Assembly (NCBI GenBank): GCA_018242255.1
Contig: JAFECH010000349.1
Span: 20,415-84,414 of the forward strand
Direction: 5' to 3'
Length of the DNA: 64,000 nt
Origin: Pseudomonadota bacterium
GTDB lineage: Bacteria > Pseudomonadota > Alphaproteobacteria > Rhizobiales > Hyphomicrobiaceae
Part shown: positions 18,158 to 27,984 of the stretch, piece after piece
Position numbering within the stretch: position 1 is the stretch's first letter
How the letters are laid out: every line of letters starts with the position of its first letter
Notes under the pieces: generated by a model
Told to the model about the DNA's origin: nothing
The model's input: the letters and a program-made list of their open reading frames with translations, nothing else
The model's database searches: none
Position numbers and translations under genes: made by a program

Positions 18158-18628
18158 ATGGGAAGAGACACTGCAAGCAGTCGCCTCGAGCGATCGCCTT
18201 TGCATCTGCTACACCGCGCCGGACAGTGCGCGTCCGAAATCTTTCAAGCCGAATTGGGCAACGACGAGCTCACCCCTCGGCAGTATGCGATTCTGCTCAC
18301 CGTTGCGCAGAATGAGGGCTTGAGCCAGACGCATCTCGTGGAGCTGACGGGCATTGACCGTTCGACGCTCGCGGATGTCGTTCGGCGTATGCTCAAGAAG
18401 GGCCTGCTGCAGCGGCGCCGGACACGGGATGACGCGAGGGCCTACGCCGTCAAATTGACGGAAGAGGGCGCGCGGGTCTTGAAGACCCACGACCCCATGG
18501 CCCGCCGGGTCGACGAGCGCATTCTGTCGAGCCTTCCCGCGCAGCAGCGAGATCGCTTTCTGCAGGATCTCAACGCGATCGTCGAGACGCTGAACAAGCT
18601 CAAAGAAAAGGAAAACGCCGGCAAGTGA
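18158..18628 (+). CDS. MarR-family transcriptional regulator
   Basis: A 156-residue dimeric winged-helix repressor. The helix-turn-helix covers LSQTHLVELTGIDRSTLADVVRRM and the wing RRRTRDDARAYAVKLTEEG. Flanking helices form the dimer interface. No target can be named: the upstream neighbour is yciB and the downstream one, asd, is convergent. Upstream ATGs in the open frame to 17963 are not family-like, so 18158 is chosen, though its ribosome-binding site is weak. Confidence 0.85.
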   Translation: MGRDTASSRLERSPLHLLHRAGQCASEIFQAELGNDELTPRQYAILLTVAQNEGLSQTHLVELTGIDRSTLADVVRRMLKKGLLQRRRTRDDARAYAVKLTEEGARVLKTHDPMARRVDERILSSLPAQQRDRFLQDLNAIVETLNKLKEKENAGK

Positions 18629-18640
18629 AATGCCGGCGTT
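18606..18640 (-). terminator. Bidirectional terminator between marR-type gene and asd
   Basis: A 10-bp perfect stem, AACGCCGGCA/TGCCGGCGTT, with a 7-nt loop spans the MarR-gene stop. On the minus strand it is followed by TTTTCCTTTT, so it mainly terminates asd. Confidence 0.75.
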
Positions 18641-18674
18641 CCTGTTCTCAGCAGTTTGAAAGGGCCGCTGTGCT

Positions 18675-19706
18675 TCAGGCTGCCTTTTGCGGCAGCAGTC
18701 GCTGATTGACGATTGCTTCAGCGATCTGCACGGCATTGAGCGCGGCGCCCTTCAGCAGGTTGTCCGAGACGATCCACATCGACAGGCCGTTCTCGACGGT
18801 CGCGTCCTCGCGAATGCGCGACACGAATGTTGCGTATTCGCCTGCTGCCTCGACAGGCGTGATGTAGCCGCCGGGCTCGCGCTTATCGATCACCATGATG
18901 CCGGGAGACGCGCGCAGAATATCACGCGCTTCTTCCGGGCTGATCGGCTTTTCGAATTCGATGTTGACGGCTTCCGAGTGGCCGACGAACACGGGCACGC
19001 GAACGCACGTCGCCGTCAGCTTGATCTTGGGATCCAAGATCTTCTTGGTCTCGGCGAGCATCTTCCATTCCTCTTTCGTGTAGCCGTCTTCCATGAAGAC
19101 GTCGATGTGAGGAATGCAGTTGAACGCGATCTGCTTCGGGAACTTTTTCGGATCGACTTCCTGACCCGGAACGTACTTGCCCTTGGTCTGTTGCCACAGC
19201 TCGTCCATGGCGTCCTTACCGGCGCCGGAGACCGACTGATAGGTCGAGACGATGACACGCTTGATCTTGGCCGCGTCGTGGAGCGGCTTCAGCGCGACGA
19301 CGAGCTGAGCCGTCGAACAGTTCGGATTGGCGATGATGTTCTTTTTTGTGAAGCCGCGGATGGCGTCGGCGTTCACTTCCGGCACGATCAACGGCACGTC
19401 CTGGTCGTAGCGCCAGCACGACGAATTATCGATAACGATTGCGCCCTGGGCACCGATGCGCGGCGACCACTCCTTTGAAACGGTCGAGCCGGCGGACATC
19501 AGGCAGAAGTCGACGCCCGAGAAGTCGAAGGTTTCAAGGTCGCGGCATTTGATGACGGAATCGCCAAAGGAAACCTCCGTGCCGATCGAACGGCGTGAGG
19601 CCAAAGCATAAAGCTCGTCGATCGGAAACTTCCGTTCGGCGAGCACATTCAGCATCTCGCGGCCTACGTTGCCGGTAGCGCCGACAATGGCGACCTTATA
19701 GCCCAT
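18675..19706 (-). CDS. asd: Aspartate-semialdehyde dehydrogenase
   Basis: A 343-residue NADP-dependent enzyme reducing aspartyl phosphate to aspartate semialdehyde, the branch point to lysine/DAP, threonine and methionine. The N terminus VAIVGATGNVGREMLNVL binds NADP. The catalytic Cys is in IANPNCSTAQLVVAL, the active-site His in RVPVFVGHSEAVNIEFE. The ATG at 19706 begins the family sequence; the open frame to 19820 adds an unrelated leader. Confidence 0.96.
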   Translation of the reverse strand: MGYKVAIVGATGNVGREMLNVLAERKFPIDELYALASRRSIGTEVSFGDSVIKCRDLETFDFSGVDFCLMSAGSTVSKEWSPRIGAQGAIVIDNSSCWRYDQDVPLIVPEVNADAIRGFTKKNIIANPNCSTAQLVVALKPLHDAAKIKRVIVSTYQSVSGAGKDAMDELWQQTKGKYVPGQEVDPKKFPKQIAFNCIPHIDVFMEDGYTKEEWKMLAETKKILDPKIKLTATCVRVPVFVGHSEAVNIEFEKPISPEEARDILRASPGIMVIDKREPGGYITPVEAAGEYATFVSRIREDATVENGLSMWIVSDNLLKGAALNAVQIAEAIVNQRLLPQKAA

Positions 19707-19844
19707 GACGGTTATGTCCTTGAAATTTATGTGTTTTGCGTTGAACGACAGCGACGACGCAACGCCCGTTTGCTGGCCGTTCACATACGCGGAGAGCGCC
19801 GGAGTTTCAAGGACTGTCAAGGCCGTCTTGGTCGCGGCCTCAGG

Positions 19845-20309
19845 TCAGCGTTGCGCCTCATGCGTGACGGGCACCGCGTCGGTCGTCTCGAAGAGCTGTG
19901 CGGCTGTGATCGGGACGTCGGAAACCAACTCGATGCCACCCTGCTCGTCCGCTAGGATTGTTCGAAATTCGTCGACGGCGACCCGATAGCGCGCCCGCAG
20001 TCTCACGGCGGGGGCCACGACATAGGACCCAAGCTGGGCAGATGCCGTTTTGCCCACAACATAGACAAGTGAGATTTCACGGATATCGAGATCTTCCTGT
20101 TTGCCGGTGAAGGCGGCCAGCTGTTTGGCCAAGGTCTTGCTGAGCATATCGGGTGCGAAGATCAGCAACGAGTGGCGATGCGTTCCGGTCTCAGCAGCGT
20201 TCGCCGGCGGAGCGATCTCCGCGCCGAACACGTTCACGAGCACGGGATTAAGAGCTGCGTAACCAAACAGAGGCAAAAGAATAAAAGGAAATTTCTTGAT
20301 TATTTGCAT
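19845..20309 (-). CDS. DUF4174-type periplasmic protein
   Basis: 154 residues with an N-terminal signal or anchor (about 1-39, ending near NAAET). The mature part matches the DUF4174 pattern: HSLLIFAPDML, then LDIREISLVYVVGK, a YRVAVDEFRTILADEQGGIELVSD thioredoxin-like strand-turn, and ITAAQLFETTDAVPV. The family has a thioredoxin-like fold without the redox CxxC; its function is unknown. The protein is exported and possibly soluble in the periplasm. Confidence 0.72.
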   Translation of the reverse strand: MQIIKKFPFILLPLFGYAALNPVLVNVFGAEIAPPANAAETGTHRHSLLIFAPDMLSKTLAKQLAAFTGKQEDLDIREISLVYVVGKTASAQLGSYVVAPAVRLRARYRVAVDEFRTILADEQGGIELVSDVPITAAQLFETTDAVPVTHEAQR

Positions 20310-20433
20310 GCGCCGTCCCCAGAGAATCAGCCCACGTCGTATTCATCTGAGGGAATCCGGGGAGGCATGTGAATGTCATAATTCCATGACCAACCTGTTT
20401 TCTGTTGAATTCTCGGGCAAGAGGCGTTCGGTA

Positions 20434-20883
20434 ATGACGTTAAAGCCGTTAGCGGCCTTGGTTTTCGGACTGTTTGGCGTCTGTGGACTCTTCAACGGGA
20501 CACCAGCGTTTGCCATCAGCGCATGGCTGACGGATGCTGAGCTGCAGCGCTTTTCAAATGCGACGATCGACGGCCGCTACGCCAACGGCAAACCTTTCAC
20601 CGAGCATTACACCAGTGATGGCCGGCTTCATTACGTCGAGCGCGGCATGACGCTCGGCGGCCATTGGTCGATCACGCAAGGCTCGCTCTGCACGATCTAT
20701 GACTACGATGAGACGGGCGGGTGCTATCGCGTGATGCGCGTCGATACGAATTGCTACGAGTTCTATTTCGTCTCACGGACGGAAGCGACGGTTCCGCCGT
20801 CGGAAGACGGCAAGCCGCGTTGGACGGCGCGCGGGGCGATCCAGGGGCAGGCCAGCGCCTGCCGCGAGGAGCCGAGTGTTTGA
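20434..20883 (+). CDS. Exported hypothetical protein
   Basis: 149 residues with a typical signal peptide (cleavage near PAFAIS, residue about 27). The mature part begins WLTDAELQRFSNATIDGRYANGKPFTEHY, with repeated aromatic/Gly strands suggesting a small lipocalin-like or beta-barrel fold. Several cysteines (SLCTIYD, GGCYRVM, TNCYEFYF, SACREE) could form disulfides. The GRYANGKPFTE..Y..DGR...Y pattern recurs in other rhizobial exported hypotheticals. ATG 20434 has AAGAGG 8-9 nt upstream. Confidence 0.75.
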   Translation: MTLKPLAALVFGLFGVCGLFNGTPAFAISAWLTDAELQRFSNATIDGRYANGKPFTEHYTSDGRLHYVERGMTLGGHWSITQGSLCTIYDYDETGGCYRVMRVDTNCYEFYFVSRTEATVPPSEDGKPRWTARGAIQGQASACREEPSV

Positions 20884-20930
20884 TTGCGGATTGCGACGTC
20901 CCGGAGCGGAGGTGGCTTTAGCTTTCGCTG

Positions 20931-20971
20931 GCGCTTGGCGACTCTCCTTCGTCGAGTCGGCCGCCAAGCGC
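20931..20971. repeat. Nested palindrome, copy A
   Basis: Outer arms GCGCTTGGCG/CGCCAAGCGC (10 bp, perfect) enclose a second hairpin with GACTC/GAGTC arms and the core ending CGGCCGC. It lies between a plus-strand gene and the convergent leuB. It is a member of the family described in the findings. Confidence 0.8.
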
Positions 20972-21044
20972 GGGCTGTGTCTTCGTTCTTCGGTTGTCAT
21001 CCGGACAGAAGCGCCGGTTGTAGTCGGTGCGCCGTGATTAAGCT

Positions 21045-22160
21045 TTAAGCCGCCAGTGCTTTGAGTTCGGTTTCGATGGCTTGGCCCATTTCCGTCGTGC
21101 CGACTTTGGTCATGCCGGGTTGCATGATATCGCCGGTGCGCAGGCCTTTATCGAGGACTTTCGAGATCGCTTTTTCGACGAGATCGGCTTCGGTGCCGAG
21201 ATCGAAGGAATAGCGCAGCGCCATTGCAAACGACGCGATCGTCGCAATCGGATTGGCGAGGCCTTGGCCAGCGATGTCCGGCGCAGAACCGTGGACCGGC
21301 TCGTAAAGCGCTTTGCGGCGGCCGGTCGTCGCGTCGGGCGCGCCGAGCGACGCCGACGGCAGCATGCCGAGCGAACCTGCCGCCATCGAAGCTTCGTCCG
21401 ACAGGACGTCGCCGAACAGGTTGTCGGTGACGATGACGTCGAACTGCTTCGGATTGCGGATTAGCTGCATCGCGCAGTTGTCGGCGAGGATGTGCTCAAG
21501 CTTGACGTCAGGCGCATAAGACTTGTGAACCCCGGTCGTGACCTCTTTCCAAAGCACGCCGGTGCGCATGACGTTGTGCTTCTCGGCCGAGTGGACGAGG
21601 TTGCGGCGCTTCCGCGCGAGATCGAACGCGACCTTGGTGATGCGTTCAATTTCATGCGTCGTATAAACCTGCGTGTCGATAGCGCGCTTTTCGCCGTTTT
21701 CGAGCGTGACGATTTCCTTCGGCTCGCCGAAATAGACGCCGCCCGTCAGCTCGCGCACGATCATGATGTCGAGGCCTTCGACCAGTTCGCGCTTCAGGCT
21801 CGACGCATCGGCCAGCGCCGGATAGCAGATCGCGGGGCGCAGGTTGGCGAAGAGGTCAAGATCCTTGCGCAGGCGCAGCAGGCCGGCTTCCGGGCGATGC
21901 TGATAGGGAACGTTCGCCCACTTCGGGCCGCCGACAGCGCCGAAGATCACGGCGTCAGCCTTCTTGGCCTTCGCCATCGCTTCCTCGGTGATGGCAACGC
22001 CGTGAGCATCGTAAGCCGCGCCGCCGACGAGATCGTGCTCGGTATCGAAATGGACGGCATTGCTGCGGGCGTTGAAGAACGCGATGAGCCGCTCGACCTC
22101 TGCAATCGTTTCGACGCCGATGCCGTCGCCGGGAAGGAGCAGGAGGGTGTGCGTCGTCAT
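21045..22160 (-). CDS. leuB: 3-isopropylmalate dehydrogenase
   Basis: A 371-residue NAD- and Mg-dependent oxidative decarboxylase of leucine synthesis. It has the N-terminal [16 protein letters not shown], the substrate-binding arginines in [16 protein letters not shown], the [20 protein letters not shown] segment and the metal-binding [15 protein letters not shown]. The NAD-binding [18 protein letters not shown] is complete. leuC and leuD lie far away at 54.6-59.3 kb in this window. Confidence 0.97.
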   Translation of the reverse strand: MTTHTLLLLPGDGIGVETIAEVERLIAFFNARSNAVHFDTEHDLVGGAAYDAHGVAITEEAMAKAKKADAVIFGAVGGPKWANVPYQHRPEAGLLRLRKDLDLFANLRPAICYPALADASSLKRELVEGLDIMIVRELTGGVYFGEPKEIVTLENGEKRAIDTQVYTTHEIERITKVAFDLARKRRNLVHSAEKHNVMRTGVLWKEVTTGVHKSYAPDVKLEHILADNCAMQLIRNPKQFDVIVTDNLFGDVLSDEASMAAGSLGMLPSASLGAPDATTGRRKALYEPVHGSAPDIAGQGLANPIATIASFAMALRYSFDLGTEADLVEKAISKVLDKGLRTGDIMQPGMTKVGTTEMGQAIETELKALAA

Positions 22161-22311
22161 CGGTTAACAATCCTTGGTCAAATGGGGGAATTCGGTGGGG
22201 GAGTGCTAGCGTTTGCGCCGTCGCCGGGCAAGCACCCGACGGCGAAAAACGCCACTTTGGCGCAGAGGTTTCTATGCAACCGGTCGCGGGCCTACTGCGG
22301 GGGGTGGTCGC

Positions 22312-22905
22312 TTAGGACATGAACGCGGGCAGCGGGAAGGCGAGCGTGAAGCCACCGACGGTCAGCACGGCGCCCAACAGGCCCATGGCGAAGCTGACGT
22401 AGAGCAGCATGTTGCCGCCGGATATCAGCGCGACGGACGCCAAGACGATTGCGATCTGCAGAAGCGCTTGCGCAAAGTCGAAATAGGGATCTTTCTTCAG
22501 CGCTTCGTCGCGTGTGGCTTCGAGCGCCTTGCCCTTGGTAAAGAGTTCGTCGAGGCCTTCGCCGCTTTTGGGATCGCTGGTGAGCAGCTTGTCCTGGGCA
22601 TTGTAGCCGGCAATTTTCGTTTCGATGAATTTCTTGGCGTCGTCCGGCATGGTCGGCGACATTTTCAACATCGCGTCGTATTCTTCCGCGTGCAGACGGA
22701 GCGCTTGCCGTCGCGCGTTCTTTGCCTGGAAAAAGGCCCAGGTGTTTGAGGCCGCAATATTTTCCTGAAGTGCGTCCTGCTCGGCGTTGCTACCGCCAAG
22801 GCTGCAAATTGCGAGGATGACGGCGAGAATGCCGACGTAAACGCCGATGAGCTTGTCGCGCGACTTCATGTTCTCGCGATCAACCGCAAGTTCTTCCAAC
22901 GCCAT
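22312..22905 (-). CDS. DUF4337 membrane protein
   Basis: 197 residues. One N-terminal helix (LIGVYVGILAVILAICSLGG), a helical soluble middle starting NAEQDALQENIAASNTWAFFQAKNARRQALRLHAEEYDAML, and two C-terminal helices (LLQIAIVLASVALISGGNMLLYVSFAMGLLGAVLTVGGF, shown here as two adjacent segments of 22312-22460). This is the DUF4337 layout. No activity is known. It lies between gpmA (30 nt upstream on the minus strand) and leuB, and could be co-transcribed with gpmA. Confidence 0.8.
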   Translation of the reverse strand: MALEELAVDRENMKSRDKLIGVYVGILAVILAICSLGGSNAEQDALQENIAASNTWAFFQAKNARRQALRLHAEEYDAMLKMSPTMPDDAKKFIETKIAGYNAQDKLLTSDPKSGEGLDELFTKGKALEATRDEALKKDPYFDFAQALLQIAIVLASVALISGGNMLLYVSFAMGLLGAVLTVGGFTLAFPLPAFMS

Positions 22906-22935
22906 GCCAAGTCCCCCAACTGAAACGGTACGTCG

Positions 22936-23610
22936 TCAGACGATACGGTCTTCGGGCGGCGCGGCAAGGGATCGTGCGGGCAACAGGTCTTTGCGATCGA
23001 TGGCGCGGCCGTCCGCGCCTAGGCGATACAAAATGGGCGCGCCGGTCGCAAGCTCCCGTTCAAGGATTTCATCCTTGTCGAGGTTTTCAAGGATCATCAC
23101 CAGAGCGCGCAGCGAATTGCCGTGCGCTGCGATGATGACGTTCTTGCTGGCGGTGATCTGCGGCCAGATCGCCTTGTCGTAATAAGGACGTACGCGTGCA
23201 AGCGTATCTCTCAGGCTTTCGCCGCCAGGAGGCGCAATATCGTACGAGCGCCGCCAGAGCTGCACCTGAGCCTCGCCCCATTTCTTGCGGGCTTCATCCT
23301 TGTTGAGGCCTGAAAGCTCGCCATAGTCGCGCTCATTCAAGGCCGGGTCCTTGATGATTGGGACATCCGGCTGGCCGAGTTCCGACAGTATGATGTCGAG
23401 CGTGCGCTGGGCGCGTTTCAACGCGCTCGTGAAAGCAATATCGAACCTGACGCGATGATCGCGGATCATGCGTCCCGCGACGCGGGCTTCGATGACGCCC
23501 TTTTCGGTCAAGTCGGGATTGCGCCAGCCGGTAAAGAGATTGAGTTTGTTCCACTCGCTCTCGCCGTGCCGTACGAGTACCAGAATGTTGTCCGTCAGAG
23601 CATCTGTCAT
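22936..23610 (-). CDS. gpmA: 2,3-bisphosphoglycerate-dependent phosphoglycerate mutase
   Basis: A 224-residue histidine phosphatase-superfamily enzyme interconverting 3- and 2-phosphoglycerate. The phospho-His motif [18 protein letters not shown] and the second His in [14 protein letters not shown] are intact, as is the Glu in [13 protein letters not shown]. It is shorter at the C terminus than E. coli GpmA but typical for rhizobia. It lies 42 nt downstream of dapB and is likely co-transcribed. Confidence 0.93.
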   Translation of the reverse strand: MTDALTDNILVLVRHGESEWNKLNLFTGWRNPDLTEKGVIEARVAGRMIRDHRVRFDIAFTSALKRAQRTLDIILSELGQPDVPIIKDPALNERDYGELSGLNKDEARKKWGEAQVQLWRRSYDIAPPGGESLRDTLARVRPYYDKAIWPQITASKNVIIAAHGNSLRALVMILENLDKDEILERELATGAPILYRLGADGRAIDRKDLLPARSLAAPPEDRIV

Positions 23611-23652
23611 ATCTTCGGTCTAGGTATCTCCAGCCGCGCTTACGGCAAAAGC

Positions 23653-24456
23653 TTAAAGCGCAATTCCTAATACGTCGGTCATACCATAAAGACCTGGTGC
23701 ACGGTCTTTTGTCCAAAGCGCGGCTTTGACGGCGCCGCGGGCGAAAATTCCCCGGTCGGTTGCGCTGTGGGTCAGTTCGATGCGTTCACCTTCGCCTGCA
23801 AACATAACCGTGTGCTCACCGACGACGGTGCCGCCTCGCAACGTGGCGAAACCGATATCACCTCTTCGGCGCGGGCCGGTCACGCCATCGCGGACGCGAA
23901 CGGAATGGCCACGGAGGTCGAGGCCACGGCCCGCGGCTGCGGCCTCACCCAGCATCAAGGCCGTTCCCGACGGGGCGTCGACCTTCATGCGGTGATGCAT
24001 TTCAACAATTTCGATGTCGAAGTCGTTCCCGAGCGCAGCTGCAGCTTGACGCGTCAAAGCCACGAGCAGGTTGACGCCAAGGCTCATATTGCCAGCCTTG
24101 ACGATGGCCGTTTCCTTAGCAGTGGCCGCAATAGCTGCTTCGGCAGCGGCATCGAAACCGGTTGTGCCGATGATGGCGGCCGTTTTGGATTGAGCCGCGA
24201 GACGTGCAAACTCGACGCTCGCCTTGGGAACCGTGAAATCGACGATGGCATCGGAGGCGGCGATGACGGCTGCGGCGTCGTCACTGACGGTCAAGCCGAT
24301 CGGCTCAAGGCCGGCAAGTTCGCCGATATCCTTGCCGACAACCGCAGAACCTGCCATTTCGGTCGCGCCGCTGATTGTACAGCCGGGATCAGCCGCAATC
24401 GCGCGTATCAGTTCGCGGCCCATGCGGCCAGCCGCGCCCATGACGGCGATCTTCAT
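23653..24456 (-). CDS. dapB: 4-hydroxy-tetrahydrodipicolinate reductase
   Basis: A 267-residue NAD(P)H-dependent reductase of the DAP/lysine pathway. It has the N-terminal IAVMGAAGRMGRELIRAI, IVDFTVPKAS, IIGTTGFDAAAEAAI, and the catalytic EMHHRMKVDAPSGTAL segment with His and Lys. The ATG at 24456 begins the fold; an upstream ATG at 24486 adds ten unrelated residues. With asd and dapF this gives three DAP-pathway genes in the window. Confidence 0.96.
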   Translation of the reverse strand: MKIAVMGAAGRMGRELIRAIAADPGCTISGATEMAGSAVVGKDIGELAGLEPIGLTVSDDAAAVIAASDAIVDFTVPKASVEFARLAAQSKTAAIIGTTGFDAAAEAAIAATAKETAIVKAGNMSLGVNLLVALTRQAAAALGNDFDIEIVEMHHRMKVDAPSGTALMLGEAAAAGRGLDLRGHSVRVRDGVTGPRRRGDIGFATLRGGTVVGEHTVMFAGEGERIELTHSATDRGIFARGAVKAALWTKDRAPGLYGMTDVLGIAL

Positions 24457-24593
24457 ATCATCTCCGGTTCGCTCGATGATTGCCATTCGGCGGGCCGATA
24501 TAGCAACGTCATTACGCGAGCGTAAAGAGTATGGCTCCGAAAATCGCCGCCGCGTCGTTTAAAAAGAGGTGTTTGGTTGACTTCGGTCAAATA

Positions 24594-25127
24594 TCAGGCA
24601 GTCGTCTTGGCCCGCTGAAGCGCCTTCACGATTAGGTCGCGCGCCTCATCGGCATGGCCCCAATGGTCGATCTTGACCCATTTGCCCGGCTCGAGATCCT
24701 TATAGTGGGCGAAGAAATGCTCGATCTGCTCGATCGAGATGTTCGGCAGGTCGCTGTAGGTCTTCACCGTATCATAACGCTTGGTGAGCTTGCTCGACGG
24801 TACGGCAATGATCTTTTCGTCCTGACCACCATCGTCTTCCATCACCAGTACGCCGACAGGGCGGCAGTTGATGACCGCGCCAGGAAAGATCGCACGGGTA
24901 TTGCAAACAAGAACGTCGATCGGGTCGCCGTCCGACGACAGCGTATGCGGGACGAAGCCGTAGTTTCCGGGATAGCGCATCGGCGTATACAGGAAGCGGT
25001 CGACATAAAGGGCGCCTGACGCCTTATCCATTTCGTATTTGATCGGCTCACCGCCGACGGGAACTTCGATCACGACGTTGATATCGTCGGGCGGATTTTT
25101 GCCGGGCTGAATTGCGTCGAGACGCAT
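24594..25127 (-). CDS. ppa: Inorganic pyrophosphatase
   Basis: A 177-residue family I pyrophosphatase, Mg-dependent, hexameric in relatives. Conserved parts include [40 protein letters not shown], the metal-binding [14 protein letters not shown] and [19 protein letters not shown] 25127 has GAGG 9 nt upstream and is preferred to 25142. It drives biosynthetic reactions by removing PPi. Confidence 0.96.
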   Translation of the reverse strand: MRLDAIQPGKNPPDDINVVIEVPVGGEPIKYEMDKASGALYVDRFLYTPMRYPGNYGFVPHTLSSDGDPIDVLVCNTRAIFPGAVINCRPVGVLVMEDDGGQDEKIIAVPSSKLTKRYDTVKTYSDLPNISIEQIEHFFAHYKDLEPGKWVKIDHWGHADEARDLIVKALQRAKTTA

Positions 25128-25274
25128 GGGAGATGACCTCAAATCAAATCATTCGGTTCGGGGGCCACACTTGCCGGGAAAGTGCGGGGCGCACAACCGC
25201 TCTTAGGTCGCACACCGGCGTAGAAAAAGTAAAAAAATACGGCGCTGTGGGGGAGAAATCGGAAATTCAGCCGG

Positions 25275-25781
25275 TTACCACTCGAAGGCGATCCGGGTGC
25301 TTAATTCTTTACCAAATCGGACGCATGAGCGGCGCGTCGCGCGGCCGCCGCAGCGACGGTAGAAAGCACAGGCCTTTTCATTGCCTTCCAGCGCCCACAC
25401 GATCAGCCGTTCGAGGTCCAGCGCGTCGAGTGTTGCGCGGCAGGCTTCAAACAAATGCTCGCCCAACCCCAGGCCCTGATAGACTGGCGCGAGATAAAGT
25501 TCATAGATTTCGCCGATGTCGCGCCCGCCGCCGCGCGCGCGTCCGCACGTGGCATACCCGGCGATGGTCTCGCCGTGCAGGACGACGAGCAGATTGCGTT
25601 CGGAGGAAATGGCTCGCCGCCACCAAGTGGCGTCGCGGCGCAAGATTTCGCGTTCTAGATAAAGGGCAGGGAGAATGCCGGTGTAAGCGAGGCGCCAGGA
25701 GTCGCGATATATAACTGCCAGCGCGGCGGCATCGGCGGGCCGGGCATTGCGGACAGAAACCTCAAGCCTCTGGTTCAGCAT
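25275..25781 (-). CDS. GNAT-family N-acetyltransferase
   Basis: A 168-residue acetyl-CoA-dependent N-acetyltransferase. It has N-terminal VRNARPADAAALAVIYRDSWRLAY, the central strand IGEIYELYLAPVYQGLGLGEHLFEAC with the QGLGLG acetyl-CoA pyrophosphate loop, and the C-terminal NEKACAFYRRCGG motif. The substrate cannot be predicted. It is an independent minus-strand gene between ppa and the phasin gene. Confidence 0.85.
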   Translation of the reverse strand: MLNQRLEVSVRNARPADAAALAVIYRDSWRLAYTGILPALYLEREILRRDATWWRRAISSERNLLVVLHGETIAGYATCGRARGGGRDIGEIYELYLAPVYQGLGLGEHLFEACRATLDALDLERLIVWALEGNEKACAFYRRCGGRATRRSCVRFGKELSTRIAFEW

Positions 25782-25835
25782 ACGAGCACTCTAACTCCAA
25801 GTTAGAGAAAAGGCACCACATCTCGCGGCATCTTG

Positions 25836-25870
25836 TAAAAATAAAAAAGACGCGGAGAAGGATCTCCGCG
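25836..25870 (-). terminator. Terminator of the phasin gene
   Basis: A perfect 8-bp stem, CGCGGAGA/TCTCCGCG, with a 4-nt loop is followed on the minus strand by TCTTTTTTATTTTT. A strong intrinsic terminator 75 nt after the phasin stop. Confidence 0.88.
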
Positions 25871-25944
25871 CCTGATGTTGAATGGAAGTGCCCCACTCGA
25901 CGCTTGCTTTGCGCAATGCATCGTTAGTCGTATCAGCGTAGCCG

Positions 25945-26421
25945 TTAGCCGGCAGTCTTGAACTGCTCGAAGGACTTCGTCGTTGCTGCGCCGACCGTCT
26001 CGAGCGCCTGCTTCGTGACTTTGCTCGAAAGCTCGAAGAGCTCTTTCGACTGCGAGCCGGCGACAGCGAACTGCTGCTGCCAGTAGTTGGCCTGCAAGCG
26101 AGCGATTTCCGGGAAGGTGCGCGCGCGTGCCATCGCCTGAGCTGCTTCGAAAGCCGCTTCGGTGTTGGCGAGCGTGTTGGCGACGATCTTCTCGCCGATC
26201 GACTTGGCGCCGGCCTGAGTCGTCAGCATCACTTCTTCCGCGACCTTGGCGTTGTCTTTCGCCATGGCGGTGAACTTATGGTAGGCGTCACGCGATTTTG
26301 CGATGGCGTCTTCGGCGAAGGCGGAAATGTTCTCGGGGACTTTGGCGTCCTTGCCGGCAGTAAACATTTCCTGAGCCTGCTTGGTGAAGTCTTGGACTTG
26401 GCGAGTGAAAGCGTCGGTCAT
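25945..26421 (-). CDS. Phasin family protein
   Basis: 158 residues, all helical and Ala/Lys/Glu-rich, with the phasin-type segment MTDAFTRQVQDFTKQAQEMF at the N terminus and the long amphipathic helices TFPEIARLQANYWQQQFAVAG and SKELFELSSKVTKQALETV. Such proteins coat polyhydroxyalkanoate granules and may help their formation or segregation. A strong terminator and a long AT-rich leader suggest high expression. No PHA synthase gene is nearby. Confidence 0.88.
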   Translation of the reverse strand: MTDAFTRQVQDFTKQAQEMFTAGKDAKVPENISAFAEDAIAKSRDAYHKFTAMAKDNAKVAEEVMLTTQAGAKSIGEKIVANTLANTEAAFEAAQAMARARTFPEIARLQANYWQQQFAVAGSQSKELFELSSKVTKQALETVGAATTKSFEQFKTAG

Positions 26422-26685
26422 GGGGTCACTCCTGAAAATATTTTATGATCGTGGATCTGAAATTTTGTTGTCTGGCGCCCGACGGCAAAACCAGTGGTGA
26501 ATATATATGCAATTTCATTGTGCGATGCAATATCTTTTTGCCGTGCACCTGTGAAATGGGGTTTTCAGACTCGCAAATCGCGTCCTTATGACCCGAACAT
26601 GATCATGCGTTGACCCAATCGGGCAGGTCGCTGCTATCCTTTTGTTCGCACTTGCGAAATGATATTCGAGCCAAACCCCTCGATT

Positions 26686-27984
26686 TCAAAGTTTCGAAAA
26701 AACATCGCGGTAGCCGACTGCGCTGGGATCGAACATTATGTCGCGGCGGGTCAGCGGGCGGGCAAGCACCAAGCCCTCGAGCGTCCGGCAGCGGGACAAA
26801 GCGACGTAGGTCTGGCCGTGCGCAAAAGTCCCCGAACCCAGATCGATATACACCTTATCCAGGGTCAGACCCTGAGCTTTATGGATAGTCAGGGCCCACG
26901 CGAGGCGGAGCGGGAACTGCTTGAACGTTCCGGCGATGGTTTCGACGATCTTTTCCTGCGACTGGTCGAAGGCATAGCGGCGGTGTTCCCAGGCGACCTG
27001 CTCGACCTCGTATTCCTTGCCCGCCACTTCGATGAAGATTTGTTTTTCTGTCAGGCGTGAGACGCGAGCGATGGTGCCGTTGACCCAACGGCGGTCCGGG
27101 TCGTTGCGCAACATCATGACTTTGGCGCCGGGCTTCAGTTCGAGGGCGGTTTCGGCCGGCTGGACGTTCGACGCGAACTCACCGGTGATGTTGGCGTCGA
27201 AGCGGTTGGCGCGGCCGGGAAGGGCTTCGAGATAGGCGGTGTTGATGCGCTTTGCTGCGGCGTTCGTCGTCGTCAGGATGACGAACGGCTCGCCTTCCGA
27301 CAGCGTGCGGATGGGGCTGACGCGTTTGTTTATGAAAGCAAGGTCGTCGTCGCTGACGTTGCCCTCGCGCACGGCATTCAAGACGTGAATGAGGGCGTCA
27401 TCCGTTTGACGGAAGATCTGCTCCAGTTCGAGAAGCGCAGTGCCGGCGCCTTCGCGAAGGGCCGGTATCGAGAAAAAGAATGGGCTGCCGTGTTCTTCGG
27501 TCAAATGCGCGAGAACTTCACGCTCCTGCACGACGGGCGGGAGCTGATGTAGATCAGCAAATAAAAGGAGGCGGGCACCGCCGAACGGTTCGCGCGGGCG
27601 GCCGCGGTTGACGCGCAGCGCTTTGTCGATCGCCCACATCATATCGGACCGCACCATCGAGGCTTCGTCGATGACGACGAAGTCGAGCTTGCGCATGACG
27701 CGGCCGTTGCGGCTGCGCTTGATGTCGTTTTCCTGGATGAGACGCGGCGGGAAGCCGAAAAACGAATGGATCGTCTGGCCGCCAATGTTGATGGCGGCGA
27801 GACCGGTCGGCGCCAGGACGACCATGCGGTCCTCGTAGGCGTCACGAAGCGCTTTCAGCAGCGTCGACTTGCCGGTTCCGGCGCGGCCGGTGACGAAGAG
27901 ATTGCCGCCGTTGTCTTCGGCCACAAAAGCGGCGGCGCGTTCAAACGCTGGTGTCGGCGTGATGCCGTCAGGCCAAGCGATCAC
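26686..27984 (-). CDS. PIF1/RecD-like DNA helicase
   Basis: A 432-residue superfamily 1B helicase. It has Walker A VTGRAGTGKSTLLKAL, motif Ia LAPTGLAAINIGGQTIHSFF, Walker B DFVVIDEASMVRSDM, motif III FADLHQLPPV, and the C-terminal motif V/VI region ALTIHKAQGLTLDKVYIDLG...YVALSRCRTLEGL. It probably unwinds 5'-tailed DNA in replication or repair. It starts with GTG 27984, preceded by GAGG. It lacks the RecB/RecC-interacting parts of true RecD. Confidence 0.88.
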   Translation of the reverse strand: MIAWPDGITPTPAFERAAAFVAEDNGGNLFVTGRAGTGKSTLLKALRDAYEDRMVVLAPTGLAAINIGGQTIHSFFGFPPRLIQENDIKRSRNGRVMRKLDFVVIDEASMVRSDMMWAIDKALRVNRGRPREPFGGARLLLFADLHQLPPVVQEREVLAHLTEEHGSPFFFSIPALREGAGTALLELEQIFRQTDDALIHVLNAVREGNVSDDDLAFINKRVSPIRTLSEGEPFVILTTTNAAAKRINTAYLEALPGRANRFDANITGEFASNVQPAETALELKPGAKVMMLRNDPDRRWVNGTIARVSRLTEKQIFIEVAGKEYEVEQVAWEHRRYAFDQSQEKIVETIAGTFKQFPLRLAWALTIHKAQGLTLDKVYIDLGSGTFAHGQTYVALSRCRTLEGLVLARPLTRRDIMFDPSAVGYRDVFSKL